From a virus: DNA of 40,170 bases. The translations under genes and the position numbers were made by a program. Below the pieces are notes generated by a model. It ran no database searches. It saw only the letters and a list, made by a program, of their open reading frames with translations, and was not told where the DNA came from. Location: IMG/VR virus record IMGVR_UViG_3300031211_000002, positions 1 to 40,170 of that record. One strand, written 5' to 3'. This document shows, piece by piece, positions 29,198 through 36,001 of the stretch (its first letter is position 1; every line of letters starts with the position of its first letter).

Positions 29198-31182
29198 TGT
29201 ACTTCGGAGATCAGTACGTGCGCCGAATTTATCTGGGCGGAACTCTGCTCAAAGAATTTCCTGCGCAGGGCAATGCGCCGTTCGGGATGCAGGGGCTTCT
29301 GATGACGACTGCGCTTGGCTCTCCAACGCTGTCGGAAGTGGCTGGGGCTGTGCTTATTTCGCCTGCTGGCCTGAGCATGACGCCATTGATGTCGTCAACC
29401 GCGCTGACGCTTTCGAGTGTCGCTGGCATTGCCTACATCGAAGCGGAGGGGCAATCCAACGTTGTCGGCTTTAACTCCGTAGACGCCCTGTCGATTAGCC
29501 AGCACAAGACTTTTGCGGACGTGCAAGCATATGAGGTCGTCAGCGGCCTTGGCACAACCAGCACAGTGGTATCTCAAGCCAGCTATACCATCGTACCGCT
29601 TGGCGACACAATCGACGGTGTGGCAGGCAGGCAGGGAGAGCGCAACGTAGGTGCATCCAGCGGCGGGGTGACGCCGACATACGGCCTGATTAAAGCGGCT
29701 GACGATGGTAGCATCTGGACCAACTCAACGGGGCGCTGGCTCCTCAAAGCGGCAACGTCTGGTACACTCATTGACGAGTTCCTGCCAATCAACGCGGCGG
29801 GCGTCTGGAAAAACAAGGTCTACGGTATGCGCAAGCTGCGCGCAGACTTGGACGTAGAAACAGATCCTGTTTTCTACCAAGCCAAAGTCTGGTGGCAAGG
29901 CGAGGCGAATACAAACGCACCGCGTGCAGCCGCCAATCTCTCGCACCCCGATATCACCGAATACGCTGGCAAGTTCGAGCAAGTCTATGCCTTTGACGTG
30001 GCGCAAAAGGGCGTGCAACCGCCATGGTTCCTATGCGCGCTTCTGAGCGAAAGCATCACGGAAGGCGTAGACGATATCTACACCGCCGCGATCAACGACG
30101 AGTTGCGCGGGCTGTGCCGTTATACGGTGGCTCTGAACGGCGCGATCACGGACAACGGCTCTGGCAACGTCAACCGATATTATGTTGATCACGGGCTGAA
30201 CAACCCAGGCGACAAGGTACACGCACGCGAGGACCAGCAACAGCAGATCGGCGCGGCGATTGCTACGGCGCTGCAAACCATTCAAGGCGCGGATGGGTAT
30301 TCCTCTGCCCTGCCTTTGCTGCCACGTCCCGTTGTGTTGGGTATCACGACAGGCACGATCAGCGCGGGCAGCGTGGCCCTCACACTCACGACAACAGATG
30401 TTGGCACGGTCTACACGGCGTCCGTTCCCGCAGGCTCCGCAACGCCGACCACAGACCAGATCAAGAACGGCGGCGGTGCTGTGACGGCGCGCACATCGCA
30501 GGTGTTCTCCGGCCTATTCGCGCCGGGGTCTACGCTTGGCACCACACTTACGGGTATTCCCACGGGTGGGTCAGTCGATATTCATGCGGTTCTGACGGAC
30601 GTGCTGGACAGCGTGCCGCAAAGCGTGACCGGAATAGCAATCCCCGCGCCATCGCTGGGCTGGGATGATACCTATCAAACTGCGTTCCTCACCTATTCCG
30701 ATGATGCTGTGCAGGCGAACAATACACCAGGCGGTAACAGATACCCTCGCAGCGCTATTTCCCGCAGTACTGGCAAGAGGTGCTTCGATATCGACGCCAT
30801 CGGAAACCTTGTCTTTGCAGGTCTCGGCCACCCCGGCACGGCCATCGCGGGCGGGTCCAGCGACGCGAGCAAAGTGGGATGGCTCACGTCGAACCTTGTT
30901 TCCAGCCAGGCGAACGTCCCGATGGGGGCGAACGCCAGCACGAACGCGACAATCCGCATTGCGGTCGATCTCGACGCGCGGCTGCTCTGGGTGGCGGGAG
31001 ACGCTGGCCTCTGGAACAACAACGCCTCGGCGAACCCCGCAACAAGCGTGGGCGGGGTGACGATTTCGGGGCTTCCGACCGACGCCGTGCCACTCGCGGG
31101 GCTTGGTGCCGGGACGGCAAACGGCGCGACCCTTGATCTATCACCCGCCACACGGCCAGCAGGGTTCGGAACATGGGCCTAA
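29194..31182 (+). CDS. Tailspike with SGNH / sialate-O-acetylesterase-like domain
   Basis: A 662-residue receptor-binding candidate. Residues 1-80 are an adapter and Ser/Thr/Leu-rich neck. The enzyme domain begins with YIEAEGQSNVVG, where GQSN (86-89) carries the nucleophile Ser88, continues with VWWQGEANT (232-240), and ends with DKVH (340-343), giving the Asp-His of the triad. This is the sialate O-acetylesterase (PF03629-like) plan. A Fn3-like section follows at about 378-480, then a SPRY-like C-terminal domain (SLGWDDTYQTAFLTYSDD). It should remove acetyl groups from host surface polysaccharide during adsorption. Confidence 0.8.
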   Translation: MMYFGDQYVRRIYLGGTLLKEFPAQGNAPFGMQGLLMTTALGSPTLSEVAGAVLISPAGLSMTPLMSSTALTLSSVAGIAYIEAEGQSNVVGFNSVDALSISQHKTFADVQAYEVVSGLGTTSTVVSQASYTIVPLGDTIDGVAGRQGERNVGASSGGVTPTYGLIKAADDGSIWTNSTGRWLLKAATSGTLIDEFLPINAAGVWKNKVYGMRKLRADLDVETDPVFYQAKVWWQGEANTNAPRAAANLSHPDITEYAGKFEQVYAFDVAQKGVQPPWFLCALLSESITEGVDDIYTAAINDELRGLCRYTVALNGAITDNGSGNVNRYYVDHGLNNPGDKVHAREDQQQQIGAAIATALQTIQGADGYSSALPLLPRPVVLGITTGTISAGSVALTLTTTDVGTVYTASVPAGSATPTTDQIKNGGGAVTARTSQVFSGLFAPGSTLGTTLTGIPTGGSVDIHAVLTDVLDSVPQSVTGIAIPAPSLGWDDTYQTAFLTYSDDAVQANNTPGGNRYPRSAISRSTGKRCFDIDAIGNLVFAGLGHPGTAIAGGSSDASKVGWLTSNLVSSQANVPMGANASTNATIRIAVDLDARLLWVAGDAGLWNNNASANPATSVGGVTISGLPTDAVPLAGLGAGTANGATLDLSPATRPAGFGTWA

Positions 31183-31478
31183 TCTGCCATGCTTGCGGGC
31201 AGGAGGTTGAAAGCACTTTGCCCGCAATACTTGATCAGTGCAACTTGACCGCCACTGAGCGCAGGGTGTGCGATATTGTTTTGCGTACGCCCAACTTGAG
31301 CCGCGTCGAGTTGTCGAATCTCATGTACGAAGATCACGCAGATGGTGGGCCAGATCTTGCTGAGTACGCCGCTCGTCAGCACGTTCACAACATCAATAAA
31401 AAGCTGCGACCGCTTGGCTGGGAATTAACCGGCCTGCGCGGGCAGAACGGCTACCGCTTCTTGCGCGTGCCGGAGTAA
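31173..31478 (+). CDS. Winged-helix DNA-binding protein
   Basis: A 101-residue protein overlapping the tailspike end by 10 bp. It opens with a CxxC (LICHACGQEVES). The rest is a winged helix of OmpR C-terminal type: LTATERRVCDIVLRTPNLSR, then AARQHVHNINKKLRPLGWEL and a wing NGYRFLRVPE. It probably binds DNA as a regulator; why a regulator follows the last virion gene is unclear. The DNA of its last codons is repeated at 32279. Confidence 0.75.
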   Translation: MGLICHACGQEVESTLPAILDQCNLTATERRVCDIVLRTPNLSRVELSNLMYEDHADGGPDLAEYAARQHVHNINKKLRPLGWELTGLRGQNGYRFLRVPE

Positions 31479-31541
31479 CGACCCAACGGCGGGGATGCGC
31501 CGGATATTCCTAAATGATGAAAGGTTCATTACTTAGCGTTA
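31458..31541. repeat. Imperfect direct repeat, left copy (84 bp)
   Basis: This segment starts in the last codons of the winged-helix gene and matches 32279-32359 with about three bases of indel. Shared blocks are TTCTTGCGCGT, CCGGAGTAACGACC, CGGGG, GAAAGGT and TTAGCGTTA. The copies lie about 820 bp apart and bracket the small accessory genes. It may mark a past insertion or duplication. Confidence 0.75.
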
Positions 31542-31570
31542 GGGGCCTATATACTTAACTAGCCTTATCC

Positions 31571-31795
31571 TCATTCTGTTATTGTAGGCCATAGTGCTGC
31601 AATCGTCTCACATGCGTCTTGAAGGTCACGCAGCCTTTGCCTCGTTGAGCGGACGCCCTCATAGTAAATGCGCATAAAGTCGCTTGGAAACTTCTGATCC
31701 TTGATTATGCGACGTTGACGCGGAATCGAGGCGGTCATAAACTCACATAGCTTGTTCAAACTGATGCGTGGCGCATTTTCGGGGCGTCGGGCCAT
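31571..31795 (-). CDS. Small leftward gene, possible N-terminal remnant
   Basis: A 74-residue protein: MARRPENAPRISLNKLCEFM, then a basic middle (PRQRRIIKDQKFPSDFMRIY) and RSTRQRLRDLQDACETIAAL. The ISLNKLxEfMtAs...RRRIIkDQK pattern recalls the start of longer hypothetical proteins in proteobacterial accessory regions, so this copy may be truncated. It is on the opposite strand from the late genes and inside the repeat-bounded patch. Function unknown. Confidence 0.55.
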   Translation of the reverse strand: MARRPENAPRISLNKLCEFMTASIPRQRRIIKDQKFPSDFMRIYYEGVRSTRQRLRDLQDACETIAALWPTITE

Positions 31796-31820
31796 TGGTT
31801 TTCCTTAACTTGGGGGCAAA

Positions 31821-32057
31821 ATGTCTGTTTTATTCAGTGGAATTTCGGTGAGGAACTCAAGGGTGCTTTGCGTTGGTGAGGTAACCAGCAAAGAGGCAAA
31901 AGAGGCACGCGCATCAGGTATAGAGGTAGACCCATCTTCGTTCTATTTGTATCTAGCATCCGAAGATGATCCGACTGCACCGATAGAGATATTAGCCCGC
32001 TTCTTCTCAGCCGATCAAGCTGAGCGAGCTGCCGAAATGTTTCCGAGATATGCATAA
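31821..32057 (+). CDS. Small hypothetical protein (78 aa)
   Basis: A 78-residue protein with VRNSRVLCVGEVTSKEAKEA, SSFYLYLASEDDPTAPIEIL and a final helix FSADQAERAAEMFPRYA. GGGGG lies just before the ATG. The composition is less GC-rich than the structural genes. It is divergent from the leftward gene at 31571-31795, with only 25 bp between their starts. No family recognised. Confidence 0.55.
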   Translation: MSVLFSGISVRNSRVLCVGEVTSKEAKEARASGIEVDPSSFYLYLASEDDPTAPIEILARFFSADQAERAAEMFPRYA

Positions 32058-32076
32058 CTGTCCACCATCGTATCCA

Positions 32077-32331
32077 TTAGGCGCCAGCGTCATATGCTTC
32101 CTGCCAAACCCTAAGAACCTTGGGGAACGCTGTCGCCAGCAATCCGTTGCCTATGGCGCCTGACTTTGTGGCTTTATACTGAACGGGGTGGGTTAGTATG
32201 TATATCAAATCATTAGGAATAAATGGCCTTAGGTTGTTAGCCGATAGATACGGCGGCAAGTTTAAGGCGCCATCCTCTTTCTTGCGCGTACCGGAGTAAC
32301 GACCAGGCGACGGGGCACGTCGCATACTCAA
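32077..32331 (-). pseudogene. P63C-domain-like fragment
   Basis: The leftward frame encodes LPPYLSANNLRPFIPNDLIY, then THPVQYKATKSG and FPKVLRVWQEAYDAGA before a stop. This follows the P63C pattern (LkPFI..dL....pi.Y, then PkvcevWl.A.daG) seen in longer phage and prophage proteins, but only the core third is present. The first 20 or so codons are simply the antisense of the 32279-32359 repeat and are not P63C-like, so the N-terminus has been replaced. It is probably a remnant. Confidence 0.5.
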
Positions 32332-32359
32332 CTAAAGAAAGGTCCACTATTTAGCGTTA
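32279..32359. repeat. Imperfect direct repeat, right copy (81 bp)
   Basis: Right copy of the 31458-31541 repeat. In the same frame as the left copy it encodes FLRVPE and a stop, now as the end of a meaningless 33-codon frame from 32198, so it looks like the stranded 3' end of a second winged-helix gene copy. Confidence 0.75.
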
Positions 32360-32396
32360 CATACCTTTGCTGACGTTTGCCTGTACGCAAAGCACT

Positions 32397-32428
32397 GCCC
32401 GCCCCGTTAATCGGTGGCGGGCTTTTTT
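32397..32428 (+). terminator. Intrinsic terminator of the late operon
   Basis: GCCCGCC (32397-32403) pairs perfectly with GGCGGGC (32416-32422) around a 12-base loop and is followed at once by TTTTTT (32423-32428). It lies five bases beyond the end of the leftward early operon, where the two transcripts converge. On the minus strand no T-run follows, so it acts mainly rightward. Confidence 0.88.
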
Positions 32429-32432
32429 GTGT

Positions 32433-32699
32433 TCACTCCACCCCCATGACAATAGCGCGGATTGCCTTCGCCGCGTCTCGCAGTTCATTAACAGCAGACA
32501 CTGGCAGGTGGTCGCGCTGAATTTCATCGGCGCGGGCGTCCAGCATGTCCGAAAGGCTTGGCTGCACGGCGGCTATGGCGGCGCGGGCTTCACGCATACG
32601 CGCATCTACTCTGCCTGATGTGAGCCAATCCCATTCTACGCCATGCACGGCATGGATTGCCCTTGCAACCCGCTCCACGTATGTCTGTGCGGGGGTCAT
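32433..32699 (-). CDS. Small hypothetical protein, last gene of the leftward operon
   Basis: An 88-residue helical protein: MTPAQTYVERVARAIHAVHG, WDWLTSGRVDARMREARAAI and AVNELRDAAKAIRAIVMGVE. ATG 32699 overlaps the previous gene's stop on the minus strand (ATGA). Proteins that start with a VERVARAI helix are common among phage early genes, function unknown. It ends right beside the late terminator. Confidence 0.68.
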   Translation of the reverse strand: MTPAQTYVERVARAIHAVHGVEWDWLTSGRVDARMREARAAIAAVQPSLSDMLDARADEIQRDHLPVSAVNELRDAAKAIRAIVMGVE

Positions 32700-33019
32700 T
32701 GGTAAAGCCAATCAAAAACTGACAGAAGTTCACACCCGAAATAAGTGCAGGCGTTATAACCTTGCTCGCCCTTCATGCTGACTTTTGCGCAAGCCCCAAC
32801 TTGCAAAAGCGTGTTTCTTTCTGATTTTGAGACAACATCACCGTCCCAGATCGGACCCTGTTTCAGTTGCGCCAGAGACTCATGCAGAACCTTGTTTCGG
32901 TGGGCAAAATCAATCATCCTAATAAGAAGAATATTTTCTTCGTTGTCATTAAGGTCTGGTCTCCCATTGATCGGGATAGAGCATTCATAATCTTCTAGGT
33001 GCTGTTTCAGGCCAGTCAT
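32696..33019 (-). CDS. Hypothetical early protein (107 aa)
   Basis: A 107-residue protein. ATG 33019 is chosen for the strong GGAGG a few bases upstream on the minus strand. It reads MTGLKQHLEDYECSIPINGR, then LIRMIDFAHRNKVLHESLAQ and a C-terminal GYNACTYFGCELLSVFDWLY. It is more AT-rich than its neighbours and has three cysteines near the end. No family recognised. Confidence 0.68.
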   Translation of the reverse strand: MTGLKQHLEDYECSIPINGRPDLNDNEENILLIRMIDFAHRNKVLHESLAQLKQGPIWDGDVVSKSERNTLLQVGACAKVSMKGEQGYNACTYFGCELLSVFDWLYQ

Positions 33020-33020
33020 T

Positions 33021-33440
33021 TTATTCCTCCTTTGCCGCATCGTTGCGGGGTTCTGTGGTTTGGATCAGGGCGCGCAGTTTATTTTCCAGCGCGAAAAGTT
33101 CGCTGTCGCTGGTATCCCAATCGCAAAGGGCAATAGCCTCACGCAGCGCATCATCCCGCGCCGTCTGTAGCTGTGTTTGTGCGGCGGCAAGCTGGGCGCG
33201 TAGGGCGTTACGTTCGGCGGCGAGGACGTGATATCTAGCCGCGTGGTGCTTCTCCGAGCTGTCATAAATATCTACGTCGATATATTTATGATATGGACCC
33301 GGACGGTCGTCTTCCCAGCGCGGCACTGTCGCAGCAGGGTGATAGACGTGAACACCCTCGTGCATAAATTCACCCCGCTCCTCTGCCCATATCTCGCGCG
33401 GCCATCGCCATCGCACCGCGCTCGTATCAACCTCACTCAT
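33021..33440 (-). CDS. Hypothetical early protein with C-terminal coiled coil (139 aa)
   Basis: A 139-residue acidic protein. ATG 33440 has GGAGG eight bases upstream. The first half is a compact Trp/Tyr/His-rich region (FMHEGVHVYHPAATVPRWED), the second a coiled coil (HVLAAERNALRAQLAAAQTQ) and an acidic end. It overlaps the previous gene by 8 bp. It may oligomerise. No known family. Confidence 0.68.
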   Translation of the reverse strand: MSEVDTSAVRWRWPREIWAEERGEFMHEGVHVYHPAATVPRWEDDRPGPYHKYIDVDIYDSSEKHHAARYHVLAAERNALRAQLAAAQTQLQTARDDALREAIALCDWDTSDSELFALENKLRALIQTTEPRNDAAKEE

Positions 33441-34071
33441 TGTCCTGCCCTCCTGTGGCGCAAAGATCGTCGTGTATCGGTCCCAAAAGATCAACATCGT
33501 TCCCGCCATAGTGACGGATCACCTGCCGCCATGTATCGTCCAGTGTGCGGCGGTGAATATTCTTCAGTGGACGATTGGCTACCTCATCGTGCCATTTGCG
33601 AACAGCCCAATCCCATGGAGCCGCAGATGATCCTAGAGGCTGCCCTTCTGTGGCGCGGTAGGTGGAGAGGTCAGTCCGCAACATCACGTCATAGACAGCG
33701 GGGCTATCTTTCATGCGGATAAGTCTTAGCTCCTCTTCGGCGCGCGCAACCAATTCTTCAGCAGATTTCACGCGCGCCTCTAGGGCTGCGATCTGCTCAC
33801 GCTGGGCGATGATGTGCGCGGCCATTTCTTCGTATGAAATAAAGCCAGACCATATTTGCGCGGGTGTTTCGCAGTTATCCCATCCGCCATATTCGTTCAT
33901 GGCCTTCCACCGACCCTTGCGATTCATCTGCTTTGCGCCCTGCGGCTTGTACGGCACCCATTTAACTGGCCCACCGACCAGAACATAACCCTCACGAATA
34001 TCAGGCTCGTGCTGCAAATCTTGGTCAACATTAGATACGGTAGGCAGCGCTTCAATCTGTTCCGGTGTCAT
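33433..34071 (-). CDS. Hypothetical early protein with central coiled coil (212 aa)
   Basis: A 212-residue protein, the largest of the leftward operon. The N-terminal part contains GPVKWVPYKPQGAKQMNRKG and WKAMNEYGGWDNCETPAQIW. A coiled coil follows (IAQREQIAALEARVKSAEEL), then a C-terminal region with WAVRKWHDEVANRPLKNIHR. GGAG lies six bases before ATG 34071, which overlaps the stop of the 26-residue membrane gene. Function unknown; related early proteins often vary between phages. Confidence 0.68.
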   Translation of the reverse strand: MTPEQIEALPTVSNVDQDLQHEPDIREGYVLVGGPVKWVPYKPQGAKQMNRKGRWKAMNEYGGWDNCETPAQIWSGFISYEEMAAHIIAQREQIAALEARVKSAEELVARAEEELRLIRMKDSPAVYDVMLRTDLSTYRATEGQPLGSSAAPWDWAVRKWHDEVANRPLKNIHRRTLDDTWRQVIRHYGGNDVDLLGPIHDDLCATGGQDNE

Positions 34072-34148
34072 ATCAGTCTCCAAATTACCAAAAGCCAAAA
34101 GACTAGGCCCAGTGCCGCAGCTGGCACAATCCACCATGATGGTTTCAT
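34068..34148 (-). CDS. Micro membrane protein (26 aa)
   Basis: A 26-residue frame, MKPSWWIVPAAALGLVFWLL followed by VIWRLI. It is one membrane span with almost no soluble part. AAAGGA lies seven bases upstream, and the stop overlaps the next start (ATGA), so translation is credible despite the size. Function unknown. Confidence 0.55.
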   Translation of the reverse strand: MKPSWWIVPAAALGLVFWLLVIWRLI

Positions 34149-34149
34149 A

Positions 34150-34281
34150 TCAATGTCCTTTAAATTCAGTTGGCAGGACGCCAGCGTTGACTACGTAGAT
34201 CATCGCGCCGATCACGGTCAGGGCCAGCGCGAAATTCCAGATGCGGTGCGCGATGACTATGCGGCGGTCGGTGGTGGTCAT
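34150..34281 (-). CDS. Small membrane protein (43 aa)
   Basis: A 43-residue frame with a basic N-terminus MTTTDRRIVIAHR and one membrane span (IWNFALALTVIGAMIYVV), then a short outer tail. GGAG lies six bases before ATG 34281. It begins one base after the previous stop. Basic-in topology predicts the tail faces the periplasm. No family recognised. Confidence 0.58.
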   Translation of the reverse strand: MTTTDRRIVIAHRIWNFALALTVIGAMIYVVNAGVLPTEFKGH

Positions 34282-34282
34282 A

Positions 34283-34471
34283 TCATTCTCCATTCATATC
34301 GCGGCGCATACGGGCCAGCTTTTCTGGGTGTGGTTCGTTCAGCAGATCCGCTATCTCATCGCGGTTGCTGCGGTAGGTTATCGGCGCTTCGGATAGGTGC
34401 GCGAGGCAGTTGTGGATCTTGCGCCGAGGTGGATGCGGGCGGCGTAGGATACGCAATATCGCGCGGATCAT
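34283..34471 (-). CDS. Small basic protein (62 aa)
   Basis: A 62-residue, Arg-rich protein: MIRAILRILRRPHPPRRKIH, then NCLAHLSEAPITYRSNRDEI and a charged end. The very basic amphipathic N-terminus could bind RNA, DNA or membrane. ATG 34471 overlaps the DUF551 stop (ATGA). No family recognised. Confidence 0.6.
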   Translation of the reverse strand: MIRAILRILRRPHPPRRKIHNCLAHLSEAPITYRSNRDEIADLLNEPHPEKLARMRRDMNGE

Positions 34472-34824
34472 GTGGCTGGCTCCGGCGGGGTGGGTAGGGG
34501 CATCCAGTGGGTTGGTCCGTAACCAGCGATCCAAGAATTCAGCTCAAAGATTTCTTTATCATCACAGGAAGTCGCAACCCCATTACAAAAGATCCATTCC
34601 CCCAAATAAAAACAACCGAAATAGGTGGATTGTCCGTCTGTAATAAGAATTTCGGCCCCATCTTTCGGCGCGGTCGCTATGTCCTGCCATTGCGGGGCCA
34701 GATCAGCACGGACAAACTCCATTGCTGGCTCGCTCGCGGGCTTTGGTGTATCAAAGCATCTGTGGTGCTGTCCGTCGCCCTGTTCGGCGTCACTGTCCAG
34801 CCAGATCCTCTCCGGCGCGCTCAT
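34468..34824 (-). CDS. DUF551-domain protein
   Basis: A 118-residue protein. The C-terminal 70 residues carry the DUF551 pattern: WQDIATAPKDGAEILITDG, a middle YFGCFYLGEWIFCNG and GPTHWMPLPTPPEPAT. The N-terminal part (APERIWLDSD) is the typical leader of this family. DUF551 proteins are frequent early phage products of unknown function. ATG 34824 overlaps the previous stop. Confidence 0.82.
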   Translation of the reverse strand: MSAPERIWLDSDAEQGDGQHHRCFDTPKPASEPAMEFVRADLAPQWQDIATAPKDGAEILITDGQSTYFGCFYLGEWIFCNGVATSCDDKEIFELNSWIAGYGPTHWMPLPTPPEPAT

Positions 34825-34913
34825 GGCATCACCAGCGGCAGAAGCATCGCCCCGTATACAATCACGCACAGGCAGATCAGCGCGGCGGCGTCTTTGAGTA
34901 GGTTGCGGATCAT
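34821..34913 (-). CDS. Micro membrane protein (30 aa)
   Basis: A 30-residue frame, MIRNLLKDAAALICLCVIVY followed by GAMLLPLVMP. It is one membrane span behind a short basic start. GGAG lies nine bases before ATG 34913, and the frame overlaps both neighbours by 4 bp. Function unknown. Confidence 0.55.
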   Translation of the reverse strand: MIRNLLKDAAALICLCVIVYGAMLLPLVMP

Positions 34914-35095
34914 TGTGCTGGCTCCTTGCTGAGAACATTTGCGACATTGAAAGCGAGCGCCGTTGCTTCGGCGACGTGCAGCGGCATGAAGATCGTGTAA
35001 TGACCGGCCTTTGCTGTTATGTCGAGCCACGTTGTTTCACCGTTCGATCCTGCTTCCATGCCTGTAACACCGTGCATGTTTGAACTGATTGTCAT
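34910..35095 (-). CDS. Small hypothetical protein (61 aa)
   Basis: A 61-residue protein: MTISSNMHGVTGMEAGSNGE, then TTWLDITAKAGHYTIFMPLH and AFNVANVLSKEPAQ. GGGAGAG lies before ATG 35095. The second half resembles a short ferredoxin-like or beta-alpha unit. No family recognised. Confidence 0.6.
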   Translation of the reverse strand: MTISSNMHGVTGMEAGSNGETTWLDITAKAGHYTIFMPLHVAEATALAFNVANVLSKEPAQ

Positions 35096-35106
35096 ATCTT
35101 CTCTCC

Positions 35107-35280
35107 CTATTCTGAAATTGCGACCAGTGCCGCATGTTGTCCTACGTATACCCGGCCATCGCCATCGCACCGCGCGCAAAACTGCGTATGATTGTTGCCC
35201 CGCACATAGTCGTAATGCGTTGACGGGCTTCCGGTGCCACTGCACTCGTTGCAAGTGATGTAACCGTTGGCTTGGGTCAT
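35107..35280 (-). CDS. Small DnaJ-type zinc-motif protein (57 aa)
   Basis: A 57-residue frame with two CxxCxGxG-type motifs, CNECSGTG (residues 10-17) and CARCDGDG (35-42), as in the zinc-binding cysteine-rich domain of DnaJ. The four cysteines (10, 13, 35, 38) can bind one zinc ion. Small phage proteins of this kind may act as chaperone adaptors or nucleic-acid-binding zinc ribbons. The ribosome site is weak (GGAAATG). Confidence 0.68.
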   Translation of the reverse strand: MTQANGYITCNECSGTGSPSTHYDYVRGNNHTQFCARCDGDGRVYVGQHAALVAISE

Positions 35281-35287
35281 TTCCACA

Positions 35288-35635
35288 TCAGCACCCGCGC
35301 GCTACGGCTGCGGACTGGATTGCCTGCGCTTCGCCGCGCATCTGAGCAATCGCGGGGGCTTGGTCATTTCCGCCAATGGCAAACGCTGCGGGCCAGAACA
35401 GGATAAGCGCCACTGCCGTCATGGCTGCGTCATTGCTTGCTTGCTTTGCCTGTTGTCCGGTGGCTGTTGCCAGTCGTGCGTTGAGTTGCGCCGCAGAGGC
35501 GTTAAGCTGGCCGCAGGACTGCGATGCAAAGGCGTTCGGGCTGACGTATGCAGGCGCGATGCTTTCGGGTGATGCCGCGCAACCCACCATTGTGGCCGCT
35601 ACTGTCAGGGCGGTGATTGTTTTGATGATTGTCAT
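35288..35635 (-). CDS. Phage-encoded lipoprotein
   Basis: A 115-residue lipoprotein. The signal MTIIKTITALTVAATMVGC has a lipobox MVGC with Cys19. The mature part has SIAPAYVSPNAFASQSCGQL, an Ala/Gln-rich helix, a hydrophobic stretch (TAVALILFWPAAFAIGG) and a C-terminal MRGEAQAIQSAAVARGC. I recall a family of alphaproteobacterial lipoproteins with this AYVSPxxFxxxsCxQL pattern, often misnamed as transporter parts. GGAG precedes the ATG. Early expression of an envelope lipoprotein suggests superinfection exclusion; that is inference. Confidence 0.78.
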   Translation of the reverse strand: MTIIKTITALTVAATMVGCAASPESIAPAYVSPNAFASQSCGQLNASAAQLNARLATATGQQAKQASNDAAMTAVALILFWPAAFAIGGNDQAPAIAQMRGEAQAIQSAAVARGC

Positions 35636-35683
35636 TGTGGTTCTCCGGTGTGTGGTGCGGGGCGTGATTGCCCCGCGTTTGGG

Positions 35684-35872
35684 TTAGGCTGCATATTCGC
35701 GGTAAACTGCAACAGCTTCTGGAGACAGCTTGCCGAAGATGTTTGTGGCGAAAAATGCTGCCATCTTCTTGCGCTTGGACGCGCTTTTCACGTCCTGCTC
35801 CATTTCAGCAATAATTCCGCGCGCCTCGGCTGCGGTCATTTGATGGGTGGCCTTGTTTTCGCGATGCGTCAT
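35684..35872 (-). CDS. First gene of the leftward operon, small hypothetical protein
   Basis: A 62-residue basic protein: MTHRENKATHQMTAAEARGI, then EMEQDVKSASKRKKMAAFFA and LSPEAVAVYREYAA. ATG 35872 has GAGGG eight bases upstream; ATG 35887 would overlap that site. It is the first gene behind the leftward promoter, a place often used for host-takeover or early regulatory proteins. No family recognised. Confidence 0.65.
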   Translation of the reverse strand: MTHRENKATHQMTAAEARGIIAEMEQDVKSASKRKKMAAFFATNIFGKLSPEAVAVYREYAA

Positions 35873-35910
35873 TGTATTTTCCCTCATGTGCCGTTGTGGC
35901 CTATGGATTG

Positions 35911-35940
35911 ACTATAGGCTTATGCGGATATGATTGTAAA
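35911..35940 (-). promoter_or_regulatory. Leftward early promoter
   Basis: On the minus strand TTTACA (complement of 35935-35940) is followed after 18 bases by TATAGT (complement of 35911-35916). It lies about 40 bp before the first leftward gene. The -10 box lies within a TTGACTATAGGCTTA element (35908-35922) that has an inverted partner by the rightward promoter. Confidence 0.65.
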
Positions 35941-35945
35941 CACCT

Positions 35946-35967
35946 AATTGCGCCACAGCGCACAATT
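35946..35967. promoter_or_regulatory. Operator-like dyad between the divergent promoters
   Basis: A 22-bp imperfect palindrome: its outer arms AATTG and CAATT are perfectly complementary, with a further G-C pair inside, centred near 35956. It lies midway between the two promoters. With the TATAG-containing elements at 35908-35922 and 35991-36006 (inverted to each other) it makes a three-site control region, the usual design for a phage repressor. Confidence 0.5.
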
Positions 35968-35974
35968 ATAGCTA

Positions 35975-36001
35975 TTGACTGCTAAACCCGTAGGCTATAG
36001 C
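35975..36001 (+). promoter_or_regulatory. Rightward early promoter, apparently for a leaderless message
   Basis: TTGACT (35975-35980) and TATAGC (35996-36001) are 15 bases apart, a short but usable spacing. The ATG of the next gene begins at 36010, about where transcription should start, and no ribosome binding site precedes it. A leaderless transcript, as for lambda cI from its maintenance promoter, is the simple reading. Confidence 0.5.

Noticed and set aside
32198-32299. 33-codon rightward frame ending FLRVPE
   Set aside because: Its last codons are the duplicated end of the winged-helix gene and the rest is antisense to the P63C-like fragment; there is no ribosome site.
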